64,000 nucleotides of DNA from assembly GCF_040838345.1 (NCBI RefSeq), contig NZ_JBAKFF010000001.1, forward strand, positions 1,054,001-1,118,000, written 5' to 3'. The DNA comes from Spiribacter sp. 1M189. Its GTDB lineage: Bacteria > Pseudomonadota > Gammaproteobacteria > Nitrococcales > Nitrococcaceae. A program made the position numbers and the translations under genes. Positions 43,854 to 55,995 of the stretch are shown here, piece by piece (position 1 is the stretch's first letter; every line of letters starts with the position of its first letter). The notes under the pieces were generated by a model that saw only the letters and a program-made list of their open reading frames with translations, had not been told where the DNA came from and ran no database searches.

Positions 43854-45137
43854 TCAGGTCGATCCGACCGCATCCGCTCCTTCCTGGCCCGCACCGCGGC
43901 CCGGCTGGAAAGTGACAAGCGATACCGCGCTGATCACCGCCAGAGCCAGCAGGTAGTACGCCGGCGCGGCAATGTCCCCCGTGGCGTTGATCAACCATGT
44001 GCAGACCATGGGTGCGGTTCCACCGAAAAGGCCCATAGCCAGGTTGTAGGCGATGCCCACACCGGTATTACGGATGTCGCGGGGGAAGGTATGTGCGAGC
44101 ATCGCCGGCATCGGGCCCTGCACCCAGCTGATGGCAAGCGCGAAGATCAGTCCGCTGATCAGGGCACCCAGAAAGCTCCCGGTATCGATCCAGAGAAACA
44201 GCGGGTAAACCCCGATGCCGGTGATCCCGATACCCCAGAGCATCATGCGGCGGAAGCCGAATCGATCCCCCATCAGACCACCAACCGGCAGGAGCAGGAC
44301 CAGCACCAGCATGGAGAGGGTGTTCAGATCGATTGCATGGTCGATCGGATTCGGAATGACCTTCGACTGGTAGGTCGGCATCCAGACGAACAGGGTATAG
44401 AAGCCTCCGCAGAAAAGCAGCATGCAGGCCATGAGGTGCAGAACATCAATCGGGTGGCGTGTCAGCACCTGACGGAGGGGCGTTTCCTGTTTGCTCCCGA
44501 CATTGATCGGCTCATCCGCCAGCGCGCGGCGCAACCATCGTCCGAAAACGAAGATCACCACGCTCAGCAGGAACGGGATGCGCCAGCCGTAATCCGCCAT
44601 CGCCTCGGAGCTGATGAGCGCCTCGGTGGTCGCCACCACGGCGGAGCCGAGCAGTATGCCGCCGACCGCGCCGAACAGCGCCCAGCTGCCGTGGAGCCCC
44701 CGCCGGTGACGCGGCGCCCCTTCCACCAGGAAGGTAATCGAGGTGACCAGCTCGCCGCCCACCGAGACGCCCTGAATCAGGCGCAGGAGGATCAGCAGCG
44801 CGGCGGCCATCACACCAATGCTCTCGTAGGTGGGCAGCAACCCGACCAGAACCGTCGGCCCGGCCATCATGATGATTGACCAGCGCAGCGCTCGGGGTCG
44901 GCCCAGCCGATCGGCGATGTAGCCAAAGATGACGCCGCCCAGCGGCCGCATCAGATAACCCGCCGCAAACACCCCGTAGGTCTGGATGAGCGCCACCACC
45001 GGATCGGAATCCGGAAAGAACAGCGGCCCCATGAACGGCGCCAGGAAGCCGAAAACGGCAAAGTCATACCACTCGAGGACACTGCCAACGGCGCCGGCCA
45101 TCTGGGTGCGGACTCTGGACATCTCAACACTTTCCAT
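43854..45137 (-). CDS. MFS transporter, metabolite:H+ symporter (MHS) family
   Basis: Major facilitator permease of the ProP/KgtP-like MHS group (427 aa, about 12 helices). Marks: GSVLEWYDFAVFGFLAPFMG in helix 1, RPLGGVIFGYIADRLGRPRAL in the 2-3 loop, RLIQGVSVGGELVTS in helix 4, and FPRDIRNTGVGIAYNLAMGLFGG in helix 10. Substrate cannot be read from sequence; relatives take up compatible solutes or carboxylates. It lies alone between two tRNA genes pointing the other way. Alternative start: MSRVRTQM five codons in. Confidence 0.92.
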   Translation of the reverse strand: MESVEMSRVRTQMAGAVGSVLEWYDFAVFGFLAPFMGPLFFPDSDPVVALIQTYGVFAAGYLMRPLGGVIFGYIADRLGRPRALRWSIIMMAGPTVLVGLLPTYESIGVMAAALLILLRLIQGVSVGGELVTSITFLVEGAPRHRRGLHGSWALFGAVGGILLGSAVVATTEALISSEAMADYGWRIPFLLSVVIFVFGRWLRRALADEPINVGSKQETPLRQVLTRHPIDVLHLMACMLLFCGGFYTLFVWMPTYQSKVIPNPIDHAIDLNTLSMLVLVLLLPVGGLMGDRFGFRRMMLWGIGITGIGVYPLFLWIDTGSFLGALISGLIFALAISWVQGPMPAMLAHTFPRDIRNTGVGIAYNLAMGLFGGTAPMVCTWLINATGDIAAPAYYLLALAVISAVSLVTFQPGRGAGQEGADAVGST

Positions 45138-45265
45138 TGATGAATTTCAGGAAGAAATATCATAGCCACATCCACCCCGCGCCGGTAGCTGCACCGGTGA
45201 TTGTTCCTGGTGGTATTCAGTGCCACCATTGCATTGGTGACCAGCCCTCTGGCGATGGGATTAGC

Positions 45266-45342
<77 letters not shown>

Positions 45343-45344
45343 GC

Positions 45345-45908
45345 TCATTCGCCTTGCCGGTTCATCCATGTGATGGGCGGCTCAAGGGCCCAGCCGGCCT
45401 GCTCGGCATGCGTACGCATCAGATGGAGCAGCTCATGGGCATGGGCCCGGGTCAAGGAGAGCCCGGCCACCGGCAGCGGATCGAGCCGCCGGTCGGGCAC
45501 ACTGGGCAGCGGCTGGCCCATCAGGGCCACCACCAGGCGGTCGCCCTGCGGCTCAACCGTCACCTCGGTAATCAAATGATGGGCCCAGTTCGATGGTGCC
45601 TCGACGCCCACGCTTCCGTCCCCGGCGCGGGCATCCTTTTCCTGCGCGCGTTCTGCGGCGACCTGCGAGCGGGCGCCGATATGCTCCAGCGCCATCACGG
45701 CATCATGCGCCTCATCGCCATCCGCTGCCGGGTGACTCTTCTTGAGCATGGTATTCATGTGCCGCATGAGCCCCGTCAGCCCCCGCCGCGTCAGCCACGC
45801 CACCCGCCCGTCACCTGAGGCCATGGTCAGCCTGATCGCCAGGCGGTCTTCGAGTGCGGAGTAGACGAAACGGACCTGATGGACGCCCGGGACGGTGACT
45901 TCGCCCAT
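45345..45908 (-). CDS. Hypothetical protein downstream of der
   Basis: 187 aa from the ATG at 45908, 5 bases after the der stop. Not recognised. There is no signal peptide or membrane helix. The N-terminal third looks like a beta-rich sheet (VHQVRFVYSALEDRLAIRLT), followed by a helical segment with HMNTMLKKSH. The C-terminal part again shows strand-like ITEVTVEPQGDRLVVALMG and a helix with ARAHELLHLM-like residues. It may be translated together with der. The alternative TTG start at 45917 adds three residues. Confidence 0.7.
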   Translation of the reverse strand: MGEVTVPGVHQVRFVYSALEDRLAIRLTMASGDGRVAWLTRRGLTGLMRHMNTMLKKSHPAADGDEAHDAVMALEHIGARSQVAAERAQEKDARAGDGSVGVEAPSNWAHHLITEVTVEPQGDRLVVALMGQPLPSVPDRRLDPLPVAGLSLTRAHAHELLHLMRTHAEQAGWALEPPITWMNRQGE

Positions 45909-45913
45909 GCGTC

Positions 45914-47368
45914 TCAACCTCTGCCCTTTCGGCGCCGGATCATTCGATCGCGTTTGCGCTGCTGGCGTGGCGTGAGCTTGTTGCGCCGCCCGGCGAACGG
46001 GTTTTCGCCCGTGCGCAGCTCAAGGCGGATCGGTGTGCCCTGCAGACTGAAGGCCCGGCGGAAGCGATTGACCAGGTAGCGCCGATAGGCGCCGGGCAGC
46101 TCGCCGGTCTGGTTGCCGTGGACGACGATGGTGGGCGGATTCTGTCCGCCCTGATGGGCGTAGCGCAGCTTGATGCGCCGGCCTCGCACAATGGGCGGCT
46201 GATGCGCCTCCACGGCCTCCTCCAGCACACGGTTGAGCGCCGATGTCGGCAGTTCGCGGCGGGCTGCCCGATAGACATGCACCACTTCCTCAAGCAGACG
46301 GCCGACGCCGGTACCATGTAGCGCCGAGATGAACCGCGGCCGGGCAAAGTCCAGGAAACCGAGCTTGACGTCGAGCTCACGCCGGATGCGCTCTCGGGTA
46401 TCCGGCACCAGTCCGTCCCACTTGTTCACCGCCAGTACCAGCCCGCGGCCGGACTCGATGACATGGCCGATCAGATGGGCATCCTGCTCGGAGATCTCCT
46501 GTCGGGCGTCCAGCACCATGATGACCACCTGGGCCGCCTCGATGGCCTGCAGCGTCTTGACGACGCTGAACTTCTCGATGCTCTCCCGCACCCGGCTGCG
46601 CCGTCGGACACCGGCGGTATCGACAAGCGTAAAGGCCTGACCCTCGCGCTCGAACGGGACCCGGATGGCATCCCGGGTCGTACCCGGCATGTCATAGACG
46701 AGCACCCGTTCCTCGCCGATCAGGCGGTTCACCAGCGTCGATTTGCCCACGTTGGGCCGGCCAATGATGGCGACCTCGATGGATCGGGGCGTCGATTCAT
46801 CGGACACCGCCTCATCCGCCATCCCGGAGCTGTCATCGGCATCGGGTATCGTCTGTTCGGGATCCACGGGCTCGCCGGTCAGATCCTCGAGAACGGCCGT
46901 CATGAGCCGGGTCACGCCCCGCCCGTGGACGGCAGCGATCGGCCATGGTGCATCCAGACCAAGGCTGTGGAAGTCCGCTGCCGCGAGATCGGGATCAACA
47001 CCGTCGATCTTATTCATCACCAGCCAGACCCTTTTGCCCCGCTGGCGTAGCTCCGAGGTCAGGGCCTCGTCACCGGGCGTTACGCCGACCCGCGCATCCA
47101 CCAGGAACAGGATGGCGTCCGCCTCGTCCAGCGCCCGGATCGCCTGGCGCTGCATATGGTGATAAGTGACGTCGTCAGGCTCCCCCAGCCCGCCGGTATC
47201 CACAACCACGTAGGCAGCCGGGCCGACCCGGCCGATGCCGTACTGACGATCCCGTGTCAGACCGGGAAAGTCGGCCACCAGCGCATCGCGCGTTCGGGTC
47301 AGACGGTTGAACAGGGTGGATTTACCGACATTGGGCCGGCCCACCAGAGCGATGACGGGTTGTTCCAT
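45914..47368 (-). CDS. der: Ribosome-assembly GTPase Der (EngA)
   Basis: Essential GTPase with two G domains and a KH-like C-terminal domain, required for 50S biogenesis (484 aa). G1 motifs GRPNVGKST occur twice (about 9-17 and 209-217). DTGG and DTAG (G3), NKID and NKWD (G4) are present in each half. The C-terminal domain includes [21 protein letters not shown] and ends in basic [12 protein letters not shown]. Usually der follows bamB, but here it is 18 kb away beside an unknown gene and the Yej-type importer. Confidence 0.97.
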   Translation of the reverse strand: MEQPVIALVGRPNVGKSTLFNRLTRTRDALVADFPGLTRDRQYGIGRVGPAAYVVVDTGGLGEPDDVTYHHMQRQAIRALDEADAILFLVDARVGVTPGDEALTSELRQRGKRVWLVMNKIDGVDPDLAAADFHSLGLDAPWPIAAVHGRGVTRLMTAVLEDLTGEPVDPEQTIPDADDSSGMADEAVSDESTPRSIEVAIIGRPNVGKSTLVNRLIGEERVLVYDMPGTTRDAIRVPFEREGQAFTLVDTAGVRRRSRVRESIEKFSVVKTLQAIEAAQVVIMVLDARQEISEQDAHLIGHVIESGRGLVLAVNKWDGLVPDTRERIRRELDVKLGFLDFARPRFISALHGTGVGRLLEEVVHVYRAARRELPTSALNRVLEEAVEAHQPPIVRGRRIKLRYAHQGGQNPPTIVVHGNQTGELPGAYRRYLVNRFRRAFSLQGTPIRLELRTGENPFAGRRNKLTPRQQRKRDRMIRRRKGRG

Positions 47369-47410
47369 GCACGAATGATAGCAGCCGTCGCCACGCCCCG
47401 GGGCACGGTG

Positions 47411-49005
<1,595 letters not shown>

Positions 49006-49009
<4 letters not shown>

Positions 49010-50046
49010 CCGCCCTGCCCCCCGAGCGTCTTGCGCGGATCGAAGGCATCCCGGGCCGCCTCGCCGATGAACACCAGCAAAGAAAGCATGATGGCCAGGG
49101 TGAAGAACGCCGTGAGCCCCAGCCAGGGTGCCTGCAGATTCGCCTTGCCCTGGGCCAGCAGCTCACCCAGCGAAGGCGAGCCTGGAGGTAGACCGAAGCC
49201 GAGGAAGTCCAGCGAGGTCAGCGTGGTGATCGAGCCGGTCAGGATGAAGGGCATGAAGGTGACGGTGGCCACCATGGCGTTGGGGAGGGCATGGCGGACA
49301 ATGATCACGCCATCGGTGACGCCCAGCGCCCTCGCCGCCTTGACGTAATCGAAATTCCGCACCCGCAGGAGTTCCGCCCGCACGACGCCGACCAGCTGCG
49401 TCCAACTGAAAAGCAGCATGATGCCCAGCAGCCACCAGAAATTGGGCTGCACGAACCCCGCCATGATGATGAGCAGGTAGAGCACCGGCAGACCGCCCCA
49501 GATCTCGATGAAACGCTGGCCGAACAGATCAATCCGCCCGCCGAAGTACCCCTGCACCGCGCCAACCGCCACACCGATCAACGAACTGGCCAGCGTCAGC
49601 GCCAGCCCGAACAGCACCGAAATGCGGAAACCGTAGATCAGACGGGCCAGCACATCCCGCGCCTGGTCATCGGTGCCAAGCCAGTTCTCCGCCGACGGCG
49701 CCGCCGGTGCGGCGGCCTCGCTCGCATAGTTGATGGTGTCGTAGTGATAGCGAATGGGCGGCCAGATCATCCAGCCATCGGCATTGATCAGATCGGCGAC
49801 AAACGGATCGCGATATTCCGCCTCGGTAGGGAAATCGCCACCGAAGGTGGTCTCCGGATAATTGACCAGCACCGGGAAATACCAGCCACCGTCGTAGTGC
49901 ACCAGCAGCGGGCGGTCATTGGCGATGAACTCGGCACCCAGTGACAGCCCGAAGAGGATCAGGAACAGCCACAGCGACCACCAGCCCCGGCGATTGGCTC
50001 GAAACTGTGCCCAACGCCGCTGGTTGATGGGATTGAGCCGCGCCAT
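49006..50046 (-). CDS. yejE: Oligopeptide ABC transporter permease YejE
   Basis: Dpp/OppC-type inner-membrane permease (346 aa). After an N-terminal cytoplasmic and helix region (WWSLWLFLILFGLSLGAEF) comes a periplasmic insert (NYPETTFGGDFPTEAEY) and TDDQARDVLARLIYGFR, both typical of YejE. The EAA-type loop RALGVTDGVIIVRHALPNA and five to six helices follow. The insert length is characteristic of the Yej subgroup within the family. Confidence 0.93.
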
Positions 50047-50052
50047 GCCGCC

Positions 50053-51123
50053 TCAGCCCTCCCGCCGCTCGAAGTCGATTCGGGGGTCGACGAACATGTA
50101 CATCAGATCCCCCAGCAGATTGAGCAGCAGCCCCACCAGCGTGAAGATGAACAGGCTGCCAAAGACGACGGGGTAGTCGCGGTTGACCACCGACTGGAAG
50201 CCCAACAGACCCAGCCCGTCGAGAGAGAAAATGACCTCAATGAGCAACGCGCCGGTGAAAAGCACACCGACGAAGGCCGCCGGAAAACCCGCGATGACGA
50301 TCAGCATGGCGTTGCGGAAGACGTGCCCGTAGAGCACGCGGCGTTCACTCACCCCCTTGGCCCGAGCGGTGATCACGTACTGCTTGTTGATCTCCTCGAG
50401 GAACGAGTTCTTGGTGAGCATGGTCAGCCCGGCGAAGCCGCCGATCACCATCGCCAGCACCGGCAGGACCATATGCCAGAGGTAGTCGAGGATCAGCGCG
50501 GGCCAGGAGAGCGTCTCCCAGTTGTCGGAGACCAGCCCGCGCAGCGGGAACCAGTCGAGATAACTGCCCCCGGCGAATACCACAATGAGCAGGATGGCGA
50601 ACAGGAAGCCCGGGATGGCATAACCGACAATCACCACTGCGCTGGTCCAGATATCAAAGGCCGAACCATCCCGCACCGCCTTGCGGATGCCCAGTGGAAT
50701 GGAGATCAGGTAGGTGAATAACAGCGTCCAGACACCCAGCGAGATCGACACGGGCAGCTTGTCGGCAATCAGCTCGAGTACCGTCTGATCCCGGTAGAAG
50801 CTCTCGCCGAAGTCGAAACGGGCGTAGTCGCCCAGCATCTTCAGGAAACGCTCATGGGCTGGCCGATCGAAGCCGAACTGGGCCTCAAGCTCGGCAATAT
50901 AGGCCGGGTCCAGCCCCCGCGCGCCCCGGCTCTCGCCGGAGATCTCGTCACCGGCTACGCCGGAGAAGCGACTGGTGGACAGATCCGCCGTGCCCTGCAC
51001 CTGGGCCATGATCTGCTCCACCGGCCCACCCGGTGCGAACTGAACGATCACGAAATTGATCAGCAGCACGCCGATCAACGTCGGGATCATCAACAACAGT
51101 CGGCGGGCGATGTAGGCGTGCAA
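50053..51123 (-). CDS. yejB: Oligopeptide ABC transporter permease YejB
   Basis: Dpp/OppB-type permease (356 aa). It starts [21 protein letters not shown] with [14 protein letters not shown], the common OppB/DppB start. A YejB-type loop between helices 1 and 2 contains [27 protein letters not shown] broken by the first turn. The EAA loop [20 protein letters not shown] follows. Six helices are apparent. It lies 6 bases before yejE. Confidence 0.93.
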   Translation of the reverse strand: MHAYIARRLLLMIPTLIGVLLINFVIVQFAPGGPVEQIMAQVQGTADLSTSRFSGVAGDEISGESRGARGLDPAYIAELEAQFGFDRPAHERFLKMLGDYARFDFGESFYRDQTVLELIADKLPVSISLGVWTLLFTYLISIPLGIRKAVRDGSAFDIWTSAVVIVGYAIPGFLFAILLIVVFAGGSYLDWFPLRGLVSDNWETLSWPALILDYLWHMVLPVLAMVIGGFAGLTMLTKNSFLEEINKQYVITARAKGVSERRVLYGHVFRNAMLIVIAGFPAAFVGVLFTGALLIEVIFSLDGLGLLGFQSVVNRDYPVVFGSLFIFTLVGLLLNLLGDLMYMFVDPRIDFERREG

Positions 51124-51150
51124 CGCAGTGCGCTCCCGTGAAGCGTTTGG

Positions 51151-52980
51151 CTAACGGTTTTCGACGCGTTCCGCCCGTGCCGGATCCACCCACCAGGTGT
51201 CCAGCGCCAGGCCGTAGGGCGGGTTCTCGGGCGGTCGGCCAAAACGATCCCAATAAGCCACCCGGAACCGGTCGATGTACCAGTTGGGGATGGCAATGAA
51301 CGTCCACTGCAGCACCCGATCCAGCGCCCGCGCCCGGGTCACCAGGGCCTCGCGGTTCGGCGCATCGATGATCTTCTGGACCAGCTCATCGACAACGGGA
51401 TCACAGAGACCGGCCACGTTGCGGCTGCCGTTGACGTCGGCCGCCTCGCAGCTCCAGAAGTCGCGCTGCTCGTTACCGGGCGACAGCGACTGCGGTGCGA
51501 CATGCACCGTCATGTCGAAGTCGAAGTCGTCCATTCGGTTCTGGTACTGCGTCGGATCCACCGTCCGGACGGTTACTTCAACCCCCAGGCGCTCGAGATT
51601 GCGCTTAAAGGGGAGGACGACACGCTCGAAGGACGGTGAGACAAGGAGGATCTCGAAGGCCATGGGCTGACCGGTCTGCGTGTTCGTGAGCACGCCGTCC
51701 TCGACCTGCCAGCCGGCCTCGTTCAGGAGCGTCAGCGCCTTGCGCAGATTCCGCCGGAGGCTGCCACCCTCAGTGCTCGGCGGCTCATAAGCCTCGGTAA
51801 AGACCCGTTCCGGCAGTTGATCGCGGTAGGGCTCGAGCACGGCCAACTCCGCCTCCGAGGGCAGCCCGGTTGCCGCCAGCTCGGAGTTCTCGAAAAAGCT
51901 GCGCGTCCGCTCATAGGCGCCGTAGAAAAGGTTCTGGTTGGTCCACTCGAAGTCGAACGCGTAGGACAGTGCCTCGCGTACCCGGGGATCGGAGAAGATC
52001 TCGCGGCGGGTATTGAAGAAGAATCCCTGCATGCCGGCGGGACGATCATGGGGGATTTCCTCGAGCTGCAGCAGCCCCTCCTCAACCGCCGGTATGTCGT
52101 AAGCGGTGGCCCAGTTGCGCGAGACATTCTCCTGGCGCAGATCGTATTCACCCGCCTTCAGCGCCTGGAGCGCGACGGTGCCATCCCGGTAATAGTCATA
52201 ACTGATGCGATCGATATTGTGGCGGCCGCGCTTGACGGGCAGATCCTCCGCCCAGTAATCATCAACCCGTTCGTAGACGACTCGCCGGCCTTGATCCACC
52301 TCGGCGACGCGGTAAGGACCACTGCCAAGCGGCGGTTCAAGGGTCGTCGAGGTGAAATCCCGTCCGGCCCAGTAGTGCTCGGGCAACACCGGGAGCTGGC
52401 CGAGGATCATCGGCAATTCGGCGTTGCCCGGGTTGGCGAAGTGGAACACCACCGTGTGGTCATCAACCACCTCGACCCGATCCACATCCTGATAGTAGGC
52501 CCGATACTGTGGATGGCCGTCTTCGCGCAGCGCCCGGAAGGTCCAGGCCACATCCTCGGCGGTCACGGGCTCGCCATCATGGAACCGAGCCTCCTCGCGC
52601 AGATTGAAACGAACCTGGCTGTTGTCGTCAGCCACCTCCATCGACTCGGCGATCAGGCCGTATTCCGTGAATGCCTCGTCCAGGGAGCGCTCGGTGAGGG
52701 TGTCATAGATAAGGCCGATCCCCTCGGCCGCCGTGCCCCGGAGAATGAACGGGTGGAGGCTGTCAAAGGTCGACGCGGCGACATTGGCCATCTTGAGCGT
52801 ACCACCCGTTGGCGCCTGCGGATTGACATAGTCGAAGTGCTCGAAGCCCGGCCCGTATTTCGGCTCGCCGTGCAGCGCCATGGCATGCTCGGCCTGGGCG
52901 AGTGCGAGTGCCGGCGCACAGGACAACAGCACACATACGACTGAGGCCGCCGTCCACCGGGCCCTGTCGAATTTCCCCAT
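51151..52980 (-). CDS. yejA: Extracellular peptide-binding protein YejA
   Basis: Periplasmic substrate-binding protein of the importer (609 aa, SBP family 5). A signal peptide (VVCVLLSCAPALALAQA) is followed by HAMALHGEPKYGPGFEHFDY, typical of YejA-like proteins. The family-5 core motifs are TFDSLHPFILRGTAAEGI, FHDGEPVTAEDVAWTF and LGSGPYRVAEVDQGRRVVYER. The C-terminal AIPNWYIDRFRVAYWDRFG is also typical. It is the first gene of the yej unit, divergent from fabI with a 97-base shared upstream region. Confidence 0.94.
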   Translation of the reverse strand: MGKFDRARWTAASVVCVLLSCAPALALAQAEHAMALHGEPKYGPGFEHFDYVNPQAPTGGTLKMANVAASTFDSLHPFILRGTAAEGIGLIYDTLTERSLDEAFTEYGLIAESMEVADDNSQVRFNLREEARFHDGEPVTAEDVAWTFRALREDGHPQYRAYYQDVDRVEVVDDHTVVFHFANPGNAELPMILGQLPVLPEHYWAGRDFTSTTLEPPLGSGPYRVAEVDQGRRVVYERVDDYWAEDLPVKRGRHNIDRISYDYYRDGTVALQALKAGEYDLRQENVSRNWATAYDIPAVEEGLLQLEEIPHDRPAGMQGFFFNTRREIFSDPRVREALSYAFDFEWTNQNLFYGAYERTRSFFENSELAATGLPSEAELAVLEPYRDQLPERVFTEAYEPPSTEGGSLRRNLRKALTLLNEAGWQVEDGVLTNTQTGQPMAFEILLVSPSFERVVLPFKRNLERLGVEVTVRTVDPTQYQNRMDDFDFDMTVHVAPQSLSPGNEQRDFWSCEAADVNGSRNVAGLCDPVVDELVQKIIDAPNREALVTRARALDRVLQWTFIAIPNWYIDRFRVAYWDRFGRPPENPPYGLALDTWWVDPARAERVENR

Positions 52981-53077
52981 TCGGTTATCCCCCGCTTTCC
53001 GTCATCATCGGCCGCTTGGCCGTTACAATGCTTTTCAGTAACGTACTTCGGATTCTTTCAGGGGCAAAGGGGTTCCC

Positions 53078-53872
53078 ATGGGTTTTCTTTCCAATCGCAA
53101 GGCACTCGTCGTCGGGGTGGCCAGTAATCGCTCCATTGCCTGGGGTATTGCTGAGGCCATGCATCGCGAGGGCGCCGAAATCGCGCTCACCTATCAGAAC
53201 GAAAAGCTCAAAAAGCGCGTGGAGCAATGCGCCGAGGCCACCGGGGGCGGCCCAGTGCTGCCAATGGATGTCACCGATGACGAGCAGATTGATGCGGTCT
53301 TCTCGGAGCTGGAGGCCGTCTGGGGGCATCTGGATATCGTGGTCCATGCCGTGGGGTTCGCACCGCGCGAGGAGCTGGAAGGATCCTTTGTGGAGAACAC
53401 CACCCGCGCTGGCTATGCCATGGCACACGACATCAGCGCTTACAGCTTCGTCGCGCTGGCCCGCGGGGCGCGGCCGCTCATGCAGGGACGCAACGGCAGC
53501 CTGCTCACGCTGACCTATCTCGGCGGTGAGCGGGCCCTGCCCAACTACAACGTCATGGGGCCGGCCAAGGCCAGCCTTGAGGCGGCCGTGCGCTACATGG
53601 CCAATGATCTGGGCCCGGAGGGGATCCGCGTCAACGCCGTATCAGCGGGGCCCATCCGCACCCTGGCCGCCTCAGGAATCGGCGATTTCCGCAAAATGCT
53701 GGACTACAACGCCGCTGCCGCGCCCATCCGGCGCAATGTGGGCATTGAGGAGGTGGGCAACACGAGCGCGTTCCTGTGCTCTGAGCTCGCCTCGGGTATT
53801 ACCGGCGAGGTCGTCCACGTCGATGGCGGTTTCCATGCCGTGGCGCTGTCAAACAGTATGCTTGAGGGCTGA
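53078..53872 (+). CDS. fabI: Enoyl-[acyl-carrier-protein] reductase [NADH] FabI
   Basis: Reduces trans-2-enoyl-ACP in the last step of each fatty-acid elongation round (264 aa, Rossmann fold, homotetramer). The cofactor loop [16 protein letters not shown] is the FabI form. Catalytic Y147 and Y157 and K164 lie in [21 protein letters not shown]. The C-terminal part has [11 protein letters not shown] and [12 protein letters not shown]. It is the target of triclosan-type inhibitors. A TACAAT -10 candidate is at 53024-53029 and a GGGG-rich Shine-Dalgarno precedes the ATG. The fabI-ppiD convergence is shared with Pseudomonas. Confidence 0.97.
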   Translation: MGFLSNRKALVVGVASNRSIAWGIAEAMHREGAEIALTYQNEKLKKRVEQCAEATGGGPVLPMDVTDDEQIDAVFSELEAVWGHLDIVVHAVGFAPREELEGSFVENTTRAGYAMAHDISAYSFVALARGARPLMQGRNGSLLTLTYLGGERALPNYNVMGPAKASLEAAVRYMANDLGPEGIRVNAVSAGPIRTLAASGIGDFRKMLDYNAAAAPIRRNVGIEEVGNTSAFLCSELASGITGEVVHVDGGFHAVALSNSMLEG

Positions 53873-53893
53873 ATCGATTCCGCGCCGCTGACT

Positions 53894-53927
53894 GGCACCG
53901 GGCGAGTCGGGAATCTCGCCCGGTGCC
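53894..53927. terminator. Strong GC hairpin between convergent fabI and ppiD
   Basis: A perfect 13-bp inverted repeat (GGCACCGGGCGAG with CTCGCCCGGTGCC, 8-base loop) occupies most of the 62-base gap between the two stops. Position and strength suggest a bidirectional terminator; there is no T-tract on either side. Confidence 0.6.
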
Positions 53928-53934
53928 ATCGTCG

Positions 53935-55848
53935 TCAGATGTTGTCTTCGCGGATACGAACCTCGGCCTGACTGCGGAGCGCTTCCACGATGGCGTTCAC
54001 GCTCGCCTGCCCATCGAGCTCATTCAGCGTACGGCGCAACTGAGCGCGCCGTTCGGCATCCACCGACGTCGGGTCACCCGGCTCGACTGACTGCACCGTC
54101 ACCGCGGCAAATCCCTCGGGCAATGTCGCCACACCCGCGCGCTGTCCGGTGCCGTCACCCATCGGCAGCCGGAAACCGGTCTCGCGAACGCCGGCCGGCA
54201 GAGCCCGTGCATTCCGCCCGCTCCACTGTGCCGGATTGAGCTCCGCAGCGGGAACGTCGGCGGCGGCGGCCTCCAGTGATTCACCCGCCTCGACGGCGTC
54301 CGCGATGGACTGTGCCGCGTTGCGGGCAGAGGCCCTGGCCTGCTCGCGCACATAGGCTGCTTGAACTTCTTCCCTCACCGTCTCGAACGGCTCGACCCGG
54401 GCCGGTCGATAATCCGTCACCCGGATGACCGCATAACCGCCGTCGGAGAGCTCGAGAAGATCACTGTTCTCCCGGCGCTCAAGCATCTCGTCACTAAAGG
54501 CCGTCTGCACCACGCCGGTCTCGCTGGCCAGCCCATTCTCGGTGCCGGAGGCGGAAATCCAATCGGTCGTTTCGACCTCAACGCCCGTTGCCTGGGCCGC
54601 CGGCTCCAGCGTCGTCGGATTCTCGAAGGCCAGCGTGTCAAGCTCGTTGGCCAGTTCAATGACCCGCCGCTCGGCGCGCTCCAGCGCGATTTCCTCGCGA
54701 ATCTGATCGCGCATCTGCTCCAGCGGGGGCATCTCCGGCGCCGGCGCATCGGTCACCTCGATCAGGTGCCAGCCAAAGGATGTGCGCACGGGCTCGCTCA
54801 GTTCACCCGGTGTCAGCGACCAGGCCGCATCCGCAAACGCCGCATCGACGTCACCCCGCTCGATTGTCCCGAGCGATCCACCCTGGGCCGCCGAGCCAGG
54901 ATCGTCGGATACCGACTCGGCCACCGCCGCGAATGTCTCCCCACCCTGTATGCGCTCACGCGCCGACTCGATCTCCTCGAGGGCTGTCTCAACCGCCGTT
55001 TCATCGGCCCCATCGGGGACGTTCACCAGGATATGCCGAACCTCTCTCGCGGAGGCATTACGAGTACTTGCGCTGCGCTCCTCATATCGCGCCTCGACGT
55101 CCGAAGCCGAAACGGTGACGTCTTCGGCGATCCCCTCCGGCGACAGGCGCAGGTAGCGCAACTGCACCTGCTCAGGTAACTGGAATCGATCGGGGTGCTC
55201 GTCGTACCAGGTCTGCAGGGCAGACCCAGTGACCTCGACCTCGTCCTGGTAGGCGGCGGTAGGCACCGTGGCCCACGCCAGCTCGCGGCGCTGCCCCTGG
55301 AGTTCCAGTAGCCGGTCGAGCGCGCGGTCCGTTGTGAAGGAACTCGTCTCCACCGCACGCTGCAGCAGCGTGATGGAGAGATCCCGACGGAGCTGTGCTT
55401 CGTAGGCCTCCGGCGTCAGCCCGTTCTGCTGCAGGATCGTGCGATAGCGGTCCATGGAGAAGCTGCCGTCCACCTGGAAAATGGACTGACTGCGCACCGA
55501 ACTCGCCACATCGGCGTTACTGGCCTGGAGGCCATTGGTTTGCGCGTAATCCACCAGCACCTGGCGATCGATCAACTGCTGGAGCGTCTGGCGTCGGAGT
55601 TGATCGGTATCGAAGAGGGACGGATCGAAGCGCTCTCCCAGCATCTGGCGCAGTTCCGCCTGGCGCTGCTGGTAGGCCTGGTCAAGCTGGGAGCGCGTGA
55701 TCTCCTCGCCGTTTACGGTGGCCACAATCTGCGGTCCACCGCCACCAACGTAGTTGTAGAGCCCGAACAGGGCGAACGGAATGACCAGCAGGGCAACGAT
55801 CAGATAGGCGATCCAACCTCGGGTCCGGTCTCTGATGGCTAGCAGCAT
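53935..55848 (-). CDS. ppiD: Peptidylprolyl isomerase / translocon chaperone PpiD
   Basis: Inner-membrane-anchored periplasmic foldase acting at the Sec exit site (637 aa). The N-terminus MLLAIRDRTRGWIAYLIVAL with one helix and then VNGEEITRSQLDQAYQQRQAE starts the SurA-like chaperone domain. A parvulin domain (ASAREVRHILVN, then GGSLGTIERGDVDAAFADAAW, FGWHLIEVTD) lies near residues 255-370. A second, less conserved periplasmic region follows. The order lon-hupB-tRNAs-ppiD is conserved in gammaproteobacteria. It may work with the YfgM-like protein. Confidence 0.95.
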   Translation of the reverse strand: MLLAIRDRTRGWIAYLIVALLVIPFALFGLYNYVGGGGPQIVATVNGEEITRSQLDQAYQQRQAELRQMLGERFDPSLFDTDQLRRQTLQQLIDRQVLVDYAQTNGLQASNADVASSVRSQSIFQVDGSFSMDRYRTILQQNGLTPEAYEAQLRRDLSITLLQRAVETSSFTTDRALDRLLELQGQRRELAWATVPTAAYQDEVEVTGSALQTWYDEHPDRFQLPEQVQLRYLRLSPEGIAEDVTVSASDVEARYEERSASTRNASAREVRHILVNVPDGADETAVETALEEIESARERIQGGETFAAVAESVSDDPGSAAQGGSLGTIERGDVDAAFADAAWSLTPGELSEPVRTSFGWHLIEVTDAPAPEMPPLEQMRDQIREEIALERAERRVIELANELDTLAFENPTTLEPAAQATGVEVETTDWISASGTENGLASETGVVQTAFSDEMLERRENSDLLELSDGGYAVIRVTDYRPARVEPFETVREEVQAAYVREQARASARNAAQSIADAVEAGESLEAAAADVPAAELNPAQWSGRNARALPAGVRETGFRLPMGDGTGQRAGVATLPEGFAAVTVQSVEPGDPTSVDAERRAQLRRTLNELDGQASVNAIVEALRSQAEVRIREDNI

Positions 55849-55865
55849 GTTCGAGTTCCGTAAAT

Positions 55866-55889
55866 CAAAAAGGCGCCCATGGGCGCCTT
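55866..55889 (-). terminator. Intrinsic terminator after tRNA-Asp
   Basis: A perfect 20-base palindrome AAGGCGCCCATGGGCGCCTT (55870-55889) is followed on the minus strand by TTTTGATTT. It lies 19 bases after the tRNA-Asp 3' end and before ppiD, so it closes the hupB-tRNA-Val-tRNA-Asp transcript. Confidence 0.75.
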
Positions 55890-55907
55890 CCTGATGATGG
55901 GATTGTT

Positions 55908-55984
55908 TGGCGGAGCGGACGGGATTTGAACCCGCGACCTCCGGCGTGACAGGCCGGCATTCTAACCAGCTGAACTACCGCTCC
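55908..55984 (-). tRNA. tRNA-Asp(GTC)
   Basis: 77-nt tRNA on the minus strand. Acceptor GGAGCGG/CCGCTCC, G discriminator and encoded CCA, AGTTCAGCTGGTTAGAAT D-arm, loop with CCTGTCACG giving anticodon GTC, and GGTTCAAATCC T-arm. Nearly the same as E. coli tRNA-Asp. It follows tRNA-Val by 11 bases. Confidence 0.97.
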
Positions 55985-55995
55985 GTTGTCAGTTT

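Noticed and set aside
45138-45265. Possible regulatory element upstream of the MHS transporter and tRNA-Arg
   Set aside because: The 128-base gap holds some short inverted stretches but no convincing promoter pair or conserved RNA structure that I could support.
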